Below are positions 1 to 6,174 of a DNA stretch of 10,690 nt, piece after piece; positions within the stretch are counted from its first letter, which is position 1; each line of letters starts with the position of its first letter. A program made the translations under genes and the position numbers. The notes beneath the pieces were generated by a model. It saw only the letters and a list, made by a program, of their open reading frames with translations, was not told the DNA's origin and ran no database searches. The stretch is taken from contig LNFD01000235.1 of NCBI GenBank assembly GCA_001464255.1, forward strand, positions 1 to 10,690, written 5' to 3'. This DNA is from Actinomycetales bacterium Ga0077552. GTDB lineage: Bacteria > Actinomycetota > Actinomycetes > Actinomycetales > Microbacteriaceae.

Positions 1-779
1 GTGCCGAAGCCGAGGGCGCGGCCGAGCAGCTGGTTGCCGAAGCAGATGCCGAAGAACGGCAGGCCGTCACGCAGCACCCCCTGCAGCAGCTCGACGTGCG
101 CGGCGCTCGCCGCGGGATCGCCGGGGCCGTTCGAGTAGAAGACCGCGACGGGCTCGATCGCGCGCAGCTCGTCGAGCGTGACCGACTGCGGCAGCACGTG
201 CACCTCGAAGCCGCGCTGGGCGAGCTGGCGCAGCGTCGACTCCTTGACCCCCAGATCGAGCACGGCGAGGCGGCCGATCGACGGGTCCTCGGCGGGGATG
301 ACGGTCGCGTGATCGACCGAGACCTCGGCGGAGAGGTTACGACCCGTCATCTCGGCCGAGGAGGCGTCGGCGCCCGAGAAGATCCCGGCGCGCATGGCCC
401 CGCTCTCGCGGATGCGGCGAGTCAGCGCGCGCGTGTCGATGCCGCTGATGCCGACGATGCCCTGAGTCTCGAGGTCGTCATCGAGGCTGCGGGTAGCGCG
501 GTGGTTCGACACCCGGCGAGCGGGGTCGCGCACGACGAAGCCCTCGACCCAGATGCGACGCGACTCCGGATCCTCATCGTTCATGCCGGTGTTGCCGATG
601 TGCGGCGCGGTCATGACGACGATCTGGCCCGCGTAGCTCGGGTCGGTCAGGGTCTCCTGGTAGCCGCTCATGCCGGTGGCGAAGACGGCCTCGCCGACGG
701 TGCGGCCCTCGGCGCCGTAGCGGCGCCCGACGTACCGGGTGCCGTCCTCGAGCACGAGCACGGCCGGGGATGTGATCAC
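1..779 (-). CDS. carA: Carbamoyl-phosphate synthase small (glutaminase) subunit, 3' part outside window
   Basis: CarA hydrolyses glutamine and channels ammonia to CarB for carbamoyl phosphate, the shared precursor of pyrimidines and arginine. 259 codons are visible. Residues 1 to about 140 form the typical N-terminal domain: LVLEDGTRYVGRRYGAEG, then GEAVFATGMSGYQETLTDPSYAGQIV and the IGNTGMN and GISGIDTRALTRRIR motifs. The class I glutamine amidotransferase domain follows, with NGPGDP and the nucleophile elbow GICFGNQLLG holding the catalytic Cys246. The His/Glu partners lie beyond the left edge. The start is the GTG at 779: it overlaps the TGA of the preceding gene as GTGA and has an AAGGA Shine-Dalgarno at 792-788. 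It is the last visible gene of the pyrimidine operon; carB is expected next. Family and start are seen directly; translational coupling is inferred. Confidence 0.97.
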   Translation of the reverse strand, partial: MITSPAVLVLEDGTRYVGRRYGAEGRTVGEAVFATGMSGYQETLTDPSYAGQIVVMTAPHIGNTGMNDEDPESRRIWVEGFVVRDPARRVSNHRATRSLDDDLETQGIVGISGIDTRALTRRIRESGAMRAGIFSGADASSAEMTGRNLSAEVSVDHATVIPAEDPSIGRLAVLDLGVKESTLRQLAQRGFEVHVLPQSVTLDELRAIEPVAVFYSNGPGDPAASAAHVELLQGVLRDGLPFFGICFGNQLLGRALGFG

Positions 780-1297
780 GATGCGATTCCTTCTGCGGGG
801 TCGGGGGCGGGAGCCGGGGTCAGCGCCTGGAGGGCGGCGACGAGGGCGGCCGCGTCGGCGGCCTCGGGGATGCGGAGGTAGCTGTCGACGGGGCTTGCGC
901 CGAGCATCCAGCCGATGAGCACGAGGCCGTCGCGCTCGACGACGCGGTCGATCGCCCACGTCGCGCGACCGGCCCCACGCAGCGCGGCGGGCTCGATGAG
1001 GATCGGGTGCTGCCCGCGCACGGTCAGCACGAGACCCTCGGGATGCACGCTCGCGGTCGCCCGCGCCCGGAACCCGAGCCCGTGCACCGCGATGCGCTCG
1101 AGCGGCTCGTCGGCAACCGTCGTGGCGACGTACCAGCCGTCGACGACGAGGGATGCGGCACCGAGCTCCTCGGGCGCCGGCACGGGCCGGGCGACGCCCG
1201 ACTGCCGCCGTCGTCGGCTCGCCCAGCCGTGCAGCATGAGCGCGAAGACGCCGAGGATGACGAGGGCGATGATGAGGGTGGGCAGCAGCCTATCCAC
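776..1297 (-). CDS. Small membrane protein between pyrC and carA (Rv1382-like, possible PH-like domain)
   Basis: A 173-residue protein of unproven function. Residues 3-23 (RLLPTLIIALVILGVFALML) form one N-terminal membrane segment, followed by a positive patch (SRRRRQ) that would keep the rest in the cytoplasm. The remaining ~140 residues look like a compact beta-rich domain ending in a helix (AADAAALVAALQAL) and a Pro/Ala-rich tail. A membrane protein at this exact place is usual in actinobacterial pyrimidine operons (Rv1382 in Mycobacterium tuberculosis), and I believe this family is assigned a bacterial PH-like fold, which I could not verify. The start is the GTG at 1297, with a perfect AGGAGGT at 1309-1303 and a 5-base spacer; it overlaps the end of pyrC by 8 bases. 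The frame stays open further upstream, but that part is the shadow of pyrC. It ends overlapping carA as GTGA. Confidence 0.85.
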   Translation of the reverse strand: MDRLLPTLIIALVILGVFALMLHGWASRRRRQSGVARPVPAPEELGAASLVVDGWYVATTVADEPLERIAVHGLGFRARATASVHPEGLVLTVRGQHPILIEPAALRGAGRATWAIDRVVERDGLVLIGWMLGASPVDSYLRIPEAADAAALVAALQALTPAPAPDPAEGIAS

Positions 1298-2621
1298 GGG
1301 CGACCTCCTGGTGGGCGGCCGCGACGGCCTCGGGTTCGACGAGCGCCCCGTCGTCGACGGTGAGCACCCCGCGGTGCACGGTGTGCACGACGCGGCCCGG
1401 CAGCTGCCGGTCGAGGTACGGGGTGTTGGTGCTGCGGCCGCGCAGGTCGGCGGTGCTCCACGCGCGCGCGTGCGCGGGGTCGACGAGCGTGATGTTCGCG
1501 GGCGAGCCGATCGCGAGGGGCTCGTCGTAGCCCTCGAGGCGCCCGATGCGCGCGGGCGCGCTCGACAGCACGCGCGCGACATCGCTCCAGTCGAGCATCC
1601 CCGTGTCGACGACGGCCTGCTGCACGACGCTCAGAGCCGATTCGAGGCCGACCATGCCGAAGGCCGCCTCGGCCCATGTGCATTCCTTGGCCTCGATGGG
1701 GTGCGGGGCGTGATCGGTCGCGACGATGTCGATCGTGCCGTCGGCGAGGGCGGCGCGCAGCGCGTGCACATCCTCGTCGCGGCGCAACGGAGGGTTGACC
1801 TTGAAGCGCGCGTCGTAGCCGCGCGCGAGCTCCTCGGTCAGCAGCAGGTGGTGCGGCGTGACCTCGGCTGTGACCGCGATGCCGCGGGCCTTTGCCCACC
1901 GCACGACATCGACCGAGCCGGCGGTCGACAGGTGGCAGACGTGCAGGCGGGCACCGACGTGCTCGGCGAGGAGCACGTCGCGCGCGATGATCGCCTCCTC
2001 GGCGACGGCGGGCCAGCCCGCGAGCCCGAGCTCGCCCGAGAGCGCGCCCTCGTTCATCTGGGCGCCCACCGTGAGGCGCGGCTCCTGCGCGTGCTGGGCG
2101 ACGACGCCGTCGAAGGTCGCGACGTACTCGAGCGCGCGGCGCATGAGGAGAGGATCGTGCACGCAGTGCCCGTCGTCGCTGAAGACGCGCACGCGGGCCT
2201 CCGACCGCGCCATGGCGCCGATCTCGGCGAGCTGCTCGCCCGCGAGGCCGACCGTCACGGCGCCGATGGGCCGCACCTCGGCGTAGCCGTGACGCTGGCC
2301 GAGCCGCTGCACCTGCTCGACGACGCCCGCGGTGTCGGCGACGGGCGAGGTGTTCGCCATCGCGTGCACGGCGGTGAAGCCGCCCGCGGCCGCGGCGCGC
2401 GTGCCCGTGAGCACCGTCTCGCTGGCCTCTCCCCCGGGCTCGCGCAGGTGGGTGTGCAGATCGACGAGGCCGGGCAGGGCGACGAGCCCGCGGGCGTCGA
2501 TCACGCGCTCGTCGGTCTCGGGCGAGAGGGAGCCGCGCGCGGCGATCACGCCGTCGCGCACGCGGATGTCGTCGACGTGCGCGCCGAGCAGGGCCGCGCC
2601 GCGGATCAGGAGGCCGGTCAT
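1290..2621 (-). CDS. pyrC: Dihydroorotase, class I
   Basis: PyrC reversibly cyclises N-carbamoyl-L-aspartate to dihydroorotate, the third step of de novo UMP synthesis. The 443-residue protein fits class I enzymes (about 425-450). Visible active-site elements are the HxH zinc pair in DLHTHLREPG (His56, His58), Asn90, the SDDG motif (Asp149/Asp150) that supplies a metal-bridging Asp in class I enzymes, His177 in VAQHAQE, His230 in HVCHLSTAG, KVNPPLR (274-280) and the catalytic Asp303 in ATDHAPH. The start is the ATG at 2621, overlapping the pyrB stop as ATGA. The reading frame extends upstream to 2843, but that part is antiparallel-frame shadow of pyrB. No strong Shine-Dalgarno is present, so translation probably depends on coupling to pyrB. 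Zinc and catalytic residues are all present, so the enzyme should be active. Confidence 0.97.
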   Translation of the reverse strand: MTGLLIRGAALLGAHVDDIRVRDGVIAARGSLSPETDERVIDARGLVALPGLVDLHTHLREPGGEASETVLTGTRAAAAGGFTAVHAMANTSPVADTAGVVEQVQRLGQRHGYAEVRPIGAVTVGLAGEQLAEIGAMARSEARVRVFSDDGHCVHDPLLMRRALEYVATFDGVVAQHAQEPRLTVGAQMNEGALSGELGLAGWPAVAEEAIIARDVLLAEHVGARLHVCHLSTAGSVDVVRWAKARGIAVTAEVTPHHLLLTEELARGYDARFKVNPPLRRDEDVHALRAALADGTIDIVATDHAPHPIEAKECTWAEAAFGMVGLESALSVVQQAVVDTGMLDWSDVARVLSSAPARIGRLEGYDEPLAIGSPANITLVDPAHARAWSTADLRGRSTNTPYLDRQLPGRVVHTVHRGVLTVDDGALVEPEAVAAAHQEVARG

Positions 2622-3589
2622 CCCTCGACCCCCGTCGGCTCGGCGGTGCCGCTGGAACCGGCGACGAGCAGGTAGAGCACGGCCATGCGGATCGACACCC
2701 CGTTCGTGACTTGAGCGAGCACCGTCGACCTCTCGGAGTCGGCGGCGGCGGACGATATCTCCAGTCCCCGATTCATCGGGCCGGGGTGCATGACCATCGT
2801 ATCGGGGCCGAGCAGGGCCAGCCGCTCGGCCGTCAGCCCCCACACGCGCGCGTACTCCCGCGCGGAGGGGAAGTAGGCGTCGCGCATGCGCTCGCTCTGG
2901 ATGCGCAGCATCATGACGGCGTCGGGAGCCGCCGCGAGCGCGTCATCGAGGTGCTCGTGCACCGTCGCGCCCCAGTGCTCGACCCCGTGGGGCAGGAGCG
3001 TGCGCGGCGCGACGAGGTGCACCTCGGCGCCGAGCGTCGTCAGCAGCCAGACGTTCGAGCGCGCGACGCGCGAGTGCAGGATGTCGCCGACGATCGCGAC
3101 GCGCATCCCCGCCAGATCGCGACCGCGCGCCCCGGCACCGAAGCGGCGCGCGCGGATCGTGTACGCGTCGAGGAGCGCCTGCGTGGGGTGCTCGTGGGTA
3201 CCGTCTCCCGCGTTGATGATCGCGGCGTCGATCCAGCCGGCGTGCGCGAGCTGGTGCGCAGCCCCCGAGTCGTGGTGCCGCACGACGATCGCATCGGCGC
3301 CCATCGCGGCGAGCGTCTGCGCCGTGTCTTTCAGGCTCTCGCCCTTCGAGACGCTCGAGCCCTTCGCGCTGAAGGTGATGACGTCGGCGCTCAGCCGCTT
3401 GGCGGCCGACTCGAACGAGAGGCGCGTGCGGGTGGAGTCTTCGAAGAACAGGTTGACGACCGTCTTGCCGCGCAGCGGCGGCAGCTTGCGCACCTCGCGG
3501 TCGGCGGTCTGCGCCATGTCCTCCGCGACGTCGAGGATGCGGATGGCGGTCTCGCGATCGAGGTCGCGCGTGCTCAGCAGGTGCCTCAT
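2618..3589 (-). CDS. pyrB: Aspartate carbamoyltransferase catalytic subunit
   Basis: PyrB condenses carbamoyl phosphate with L-aspartate to N-carbamoyl-aspartate, the committed pyrimidine step. The 323 residues are normal length. The carbamoyl-phosphate domain has FFEDSTRTRLSFE (residues 48-60, with the STRTR phosphate loop at 52-56), the 80s loop SKGESLKDT (81-89) and HPTQ at 134-137. The aspartate domain has GDILHSRVARS (168-178), MLRIQSERM (227-235) and MHPGPMNRG (267-275). No regulatory pyrI follows, as usual in actinobacteria. The start ATG at 3589 overlaps the pyrR stop as ATGA and the stop overlaps pyrC in the same way, so pyrR-pyrB-pyrC form a coupled chain. Control should come mainly from the PyrR element in front of pyrR. 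Confidence 0.98.
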   Translation of the reverse strand: MRHLLSTRDLDRETAIRILDVAEDMAQTADREVRKLPPLRGKTVVNLFFEDSTRTRLSFESAAKRLSADVITFSAKGSSVSKGESLKDTAQTLAAMGADAIVVRHHDSGAAHQLAHAGWIDAAIINAGDGTHEHPTQALLDAYTIRARRFGAGARGRDLAGMRVAIVGDILHSRVARSNVWLLTTLGAEVHLVAPRTLLPHGVEHWGATVHEHLDDALAAAPDAVMMLRIQSERMRDAYFPSAREYARVWGLTAERLALLGPDTMVMHPGPMNRGLEISSAAADSERSTVLAQVTNGVSIRMAVLYLLVAGSSGTAEPTGVEG

Positions 3590-4116
3590 GGCTCGATCGT
3601 CACCTCGTCGGCGCCGTCGACCTCGACGAGTCGCACCGAGACGCGCTCGCTCGTCGCCGATGGCAGGTTCTTGCCGACGAAGTCGGCGCGGATGGGCAGC
3701 TCGCGGTGCCCGCGGTCGACGAGCACGGCGAGGCGCACGACGCGCGGCCGTCCATGGTCGACGAGCGCGTCGAGCGCGGCGCGGATGGTGCGGCCCGAGT
3801 ACAGCACGTCGTCGACGAGCACGACGATCGCGTCATCGACGCCTTCGGCGGGGATGCGCGTCGGCGCGGGAGTGCGCGTCGGGGTCTTCGCGAGGTCGTC
3901 GCGGTAGAGCGTGATGTCGAGCGACCCGGCGCTCGAGACACCCGGCTCGATCTCGTCGACGATGCGCTGGATGCGGTCGGCGAGCGTGGCCCCGCGGGTC
4001 GGGATGCCGAGGAAGACGAGCCGGCCCTCGCCGCGCCGGCTCTCGAGCACCTCATGGGCGATGCGGCGCAGAGCGCGCGTGATGTCAGCGTCGTGCAGCA
4101 CGGTGCGTGCGACCAC
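3586..4116 (-). CDS. pyrR: Bifunctional pyr operon regulator / uracil phosphoribosyltransferase
   Basis: PyrR binds pyr mRNA when UMP/UTP is high and lowers expression of the operon; many family members also convert uracil and PRPP to UMP. The 176 residues show the type I phosphoribosyltransferase fold: LGIPTRGATLADR (36-48), LDITLYRDDL (66-75), the PRPP loop VVLVDDVLYSGRT (98-110) and VLVDRGHRELPIRADFVGKNLP (131-152). All are close to known PyrR proteins. The start is the GTG at 4116: AAGGAGGT lies at 4128-4121 with a 4-base spacer, and the protein then begins VARTVLHDADITRALRRIAHEVLE, as in homologues. It is the first gene of the pyrimidine operon, separated by 67 bases from the importer permease. 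Its Shine-Dalgarno lies inside a predicted PyrR-binding hairpin, implying autoregulation. Confidence 0.97.
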   Translation of the reverse strand: MVARTVLHDADITRALRRIAHEVLESRRGEGRLVFLGIPTRGATLADRIQRIVDEIEPGVSSAGSLDITLYRDDLAKTPTRTPAPTRIPAEGVDDAIVVLVDDVLYSGRTIRAALDALVDHGRPRVVRLAVLVDRGHRELPIRADFVGKNLPSATSERVSVRLVEVDGADEVTIEP

Positions 4117-4119
4117 TCT

Positions 4120-4161
4120 GACCTCCTTCCCCGCCTCACAGGACGGTGCTTAAAGGACGTC
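4120..4161 (-). promoter_or_regulatory. PyrR-binding RNA hairpin that sequesters the pyrR Shine-Dalgarno
   Basis: In the transcript, 4144-4133 reads GUCCUGUGAGGC, matching every conserved core position of the PyrR-binding consensus as I recall it (ARUCCNGNGAGGYU); only the outermost base on each side differs. It folds as CCG-U-CC / GG-CGG with a UGUGA loop (4140-4136) and a bulged U at 4143. An internal loop AAGCA (4151-4147) opposite one G follows. A lower stem pairs 4161-4152 (GACGUCCUUU) with 4129-4120 (GAAGGAGGUC): nine of ten positions pair, one G-G mismatch. The lower stem contains the pyrR Shine-Dalgarno. I see no terminator or U-run, so the predicted mechanism is translational repression stabilised by PyrR, as described in Mycobacterium smegmatis. 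Sequence and pairing are seen directly; the mechanism is inferred. Confidence 0.85.
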
Positions 4162-4171
4162 GAACGCGCTC

Positions 4172-4177
4172 AGTCTA
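4172..4177 (-). promoter_or_regulatory. Candidate -10 box of the pyr operon promoter
   Basis: TAGACT fits the actinobacterial TANNNT -10 pattern and lies just past the importer permease stop. A start about 7 bases downstream would fall near 4165, only a few bases before the PyrR-binding hairpin, giving a leader of about 50 bases. I see no good -35 at 16-18 bases upstream (the region reads TCCAGC), so this rests on the -10 box and the geometry alone. Readthrough from the importer operon is the alternative. Confidence 0.4.
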
Positions 4178-4183
4178 CCGGGC

Positions 4184-5074
4184 TCAGCCCCACCGCTGGA
4201 GCAGGGCGCGCTCGCCGAGCCCGACGAGGGCATCCGTCGTCTTGCCGAGCACACCGAGCAGGATGATCGCCAGGAACATGCGGTCGATCCGACCGTTGTT
4301 CTGCGAGTCGATGAGCAGGAACCCGAGGCCCATCGACGAGGCGATGAGCTCGGCCGCGACGAGGAACAACCAGGCCTGCGCGAGAGCGAGGCGCAGCCCC
4401 GAGACGATCGACGGCACGACAGCGGGAAGCTGCACGGTGCTGAGGAGGGCGAGCCGGCCGAGGCCGAACGCCTGGCCCGCTTCGACGAGGTGGGGGTCGA
4501 CGTGCCGCAGGGCCCCCGCGACGGTCGTGAAGACCGGGAACGCCGCGCCGATGGCGATGAGGGTGATCTTGGGCTCCTCGTAGATGCCGAGGTAGATCGT
4601 CAGCAGCGGCACCCACGCGAGCGAGGGCACGGCGCGGATCGCACCGAGGAGCGGCGCCAGCAGCTTCGAGGCCAGCGGAGACAGACCGACGAGTGCTCCG
4701 AGCACGAGCCCGATGGCCGCACCGATGGCGAAGCCCAGCAGCACCCGCTGCACCGAGATCAGGATGTACGTCGCGAGCAGGCCCGCCTGGGCGAGCTCGA
4801 CGCCCGCGGCGACGACCTGAGGCGGCGAGGGCAGCAGGTAGTCGGGGATCGCGCCGGACTCCGCAGCGACCCACCACACCGCGAGGATGAGCACCGGGAG
4901 CACGAGCCCGAGCAGGATCGTCGTGACCGTCGTGCGGCCGCGGCTCACCTCGGGCAGGTCGCGGCCCGCCGCCGAGTAGCCGTAGCCGCTCACGAACTGG
5001 AAGAGCGACGCCGAACGGCGCCCCTCGGTGGAGGGGCGCCGGACGGGAGCGCCGCCGCGCTCGTCGAAGCTCAT
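4184..5074 (-). CDS. ABC transporter permease, SsuC/TauC/NrtB-type
   Basis: A 296-residue inner-membrane subunit that forms the channel of an importer, probably as a homodimer. A cytoplasmic N-terminus of about 50 residues precedes roughly six membrane segments: near 52-70, 103-131, 137-162, 168-188, 222-247 and 265-286. The coupling-helix (EAA) motif is at 197-228: VEAGQAFGLGRLALL, then QLPAVVPSIVSGLR, the form seen in sulfonate, taurine and nitrate permeases. PSPPQVV and AVPSLAWVPLL are also typical. The start ATG at 5074 lies 2 bases after the binding-protein stop, so translation is probably coupled; there is no good Shine-Dalgarno. The frame is open well upstream, but that is the shadow of the binding-protein gene. 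A strong hairpin lies in codons 12-20. The substrate cannot be read from the permease. Confidence 0.93.
   Translation of the reverse strand: MSFDERGGAPVRRPSTEGRRSASLFQFVSGYGYSAAGRDLPEVSRGRTTVTTILLGLVLPVLILAVWWVAAESGAIPDYLLPSPPQVVAAGVELAQAGLLATYILISVQRVLLGFAIGAAIGLVLGALVGLSPLASKLLAPLLGAIRAVPSLAWVPLLTIYLGIYEEPKITLIAIGAAFPVFTTVAGALRHVDPHLVEAGQAFGLGRLALLSTVQLPAVVPSIVSGLRLALAQAWLFLVAAELIASSMGLGFLLIDSQNNGRIDRMFLAIILLGVLGKTTDALVGLGERALLQRWG
5016..5041 (-). repeat. Perfect 11-bp inverted repeat (hairpin) inside the permease 5' end
   Basis: In the transcript, 5041-5031 (CGGCGCCCCUC) pairs perfectly with 5026-5016 (GAGGGGCGCCG) around a CACC loop. Ten of the 11 pairs are G-C. It lies 33 bases inside the permease gene, covering codons 12-20 (RRPSTEGRR), in the variable cytoplasmic N-terminus. 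No U-run follows, so it is not a typical terminator. It could protect the 3' end of the binding-protein message or slow permease translation. Confidence 0.6.
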
Positions 5075-5076
5075 GC

Positions 5077-6105
5077 TCAGCCGATCGCGTTCGGGTCGGC
5101 GGCCACGACGAAGGTGTCGTTGAACAGAGCGTCGAGGGCGTCGTCGATGAGCTGCTGGTTCGGCACGTCGCCGCTCTCGACGAAGATCGGGCCGATGATG
5201 GCGAGCACGTCGCGCTGCGTCTGACCGGGTACCGGGTCGATGTCGATGACGGTGCGGGCGATGGTCGCCTCGGCGATCGCGATGTCGATGCCCGCGACCT
5301 CGGCGAGGATCGCCGCGGTCTCCTCGGGGTTCTCGAGCGCCCAGGCACGCGCCTTCTCGTAGGCGTTCACGACGAGCTGCGCGAGGTCGGGGTTCGTCGT
5401 GATGAACTCCTCGGTCGCGTTGAGGAACCCGTAGGAGTTGAAGTCGACGTTGTCGTAGATGATCTCGGCGGCACCGTTCGCGACGGAGGTCGACAGGAGC
5501 GGGTCGAGACCCGCCCAGGCGTCGACCGCCCCGGTCTCGAGCGCCGTCTTGCCGTCGGCGTGCTGCAGGTTCTGCAGGCTGATATCGGTGAGCGAGAGCC
5601 CCGCCTCGCCGAGAGCCTGCAGCAGGAAGAAGTACGGGTCGGTGCCCTTGGTCGCCGCGACGGTGCGGCCGGCGAGCTCGGAGACCTCGGTGATGTCGCT
5701 GCCCGTGGGCACGAGCAGCGCGGCCCAGTTGGGCTGCGTGTAGACGCTGATCGTCTGGATGGGGCTGCCGTTCGAGCGCGCGAGCAGCGCGGCCGAGCCG
5801 GCCGTCGAGCCGACGTCGATCGCCCCGGCGCGCAGCGCCTCGTTGGCCTTGTTCGAGCCCGCCGACTGCACCCACTCGACCGTCACATCGTCGCCCAGCT
5901 CGGCCTCGAGCCATCCCTGGTCCTTGATGATGAGGCTCAGCGGGTTGTAGGTCGCGAAGTCGAGTGTCAGGGTCGTGTCGCTCCACTCGGAGCCCTCGAC
6001 GGGCGCCGCCTGGGGCGCGCCCTCGCCGGCCACGCAGCCGGTCATGGCCATGGCAGCCACGGCGACGGTCGCGGTCAGCAGGGTCAGACGGGTGCGGGTG
6101 CTCAT
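5077..6105 (-). CDS. ABC transporter substrate-binding lipoprotein, SsuA/NMT1-like
   Basis: A 342-residue extracytoplasmic binding protein that delivers ligand to the permease. Residues 1-23 are a lipoprotein signal (TRTR, then LTLLTATVAVAAMAMTG) with lipobox MTGC, making Cys24 the lipidated residue. The mature part has the periplasmic-binding-protein type 2 fold: YNPLSLIIKDQGWLEAEL (53-70), SNKANEALRAGAIDVGSTAG (84-103), AATKGTDPYFFLLQAL and VDAWAGLDPLL, a signature of aliphatic-sulfonate/nitrate/taurine binders. The start ATG at 6105 has GAAAGG at 6116-6111. It lies 69 bases after the ATPase gene and 2 bases before the permease. No SsuD or TauD oxygenase is next to it, so the sulfonate assignment rests on family likeness only; other small anions or pyrimidine-type ligands remain possible. 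Confidence 0.93.
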   Translation of the reverse strand: MSTRTRLTLLTATVAVAAMAMTGCVAGEGAPQAAPVEGSEWSDTTLTLDFATYNPLSLIIKDQGWLEAELGDDVTVEWVQSAGSNKANEALRAGAIDVGSTAGSAALLARSNGSPIQTISVYTQPNWAALLVPTGSDITEVSELAGRTVAATKGTDPYFFLLQALGEAGLSLTDISLQNLQHADGKTALETGAVDAWAGLDPLLSTSVANGAAEIIYDNVDFNSYGFLNATEEFITTNPDLAQLVVNAYEKARAWALENPEETAAILAEVAGIDIAIAEATIARTVIDIDPVPGQTQRDVLAIIGPIFVESGDVPNQQLIDDALDALFNDTFVVAADPNAIG

Positions 6106-6121
6106 GATGGCCTTTCGGTTG

Positions 6122-6137
6122 CCGGTCGGTCGACCGG
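6122..6137 (-). repeat. Inverted repeat in front of the binding-protein gene
   Basis: CCGGUC-GACC-GACCGG can form a 6-bp hairpin with a 4-base loop in the 69-base gap between ATPase and binding protein, ending about five bases before the GAAAGG Shine-Dalgarno. It might mark mRNA processing or stabilise the binding-protein message. There is no U-run and no clear promoter in the gap. Confidence 0.35.
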
Positions 6138-6174
6138 GATCGGGATGGTGCGGGTGGTGCGGTCGAGGAGGCGC

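Noticed and set aside
915..2675. Long 586-codon open frame on the plus strand
   Set aside because: It lies antisense to pyrC and the membrane-protein gene, which have full family motifs and clean overlapping starts. Long antisense frames are normal in very GC-rich DNA, and this one shows no recognisable domain.
4117..4183. Transcription attenuator (terminator/antiterminator) in the pyrR leader
   Set aside because: There is one hairpin, no second alternative stem and no U-run, so the Bacillus-type attenuation layout is absent.
4184..5986. Extended 600-codon frame of the permease
   Set aside because: The part upstream of 5074 is the out-of-frame shadow of the binding-protein gene; the ATG at 5074, two bases after its stop, gives a normal permease length.
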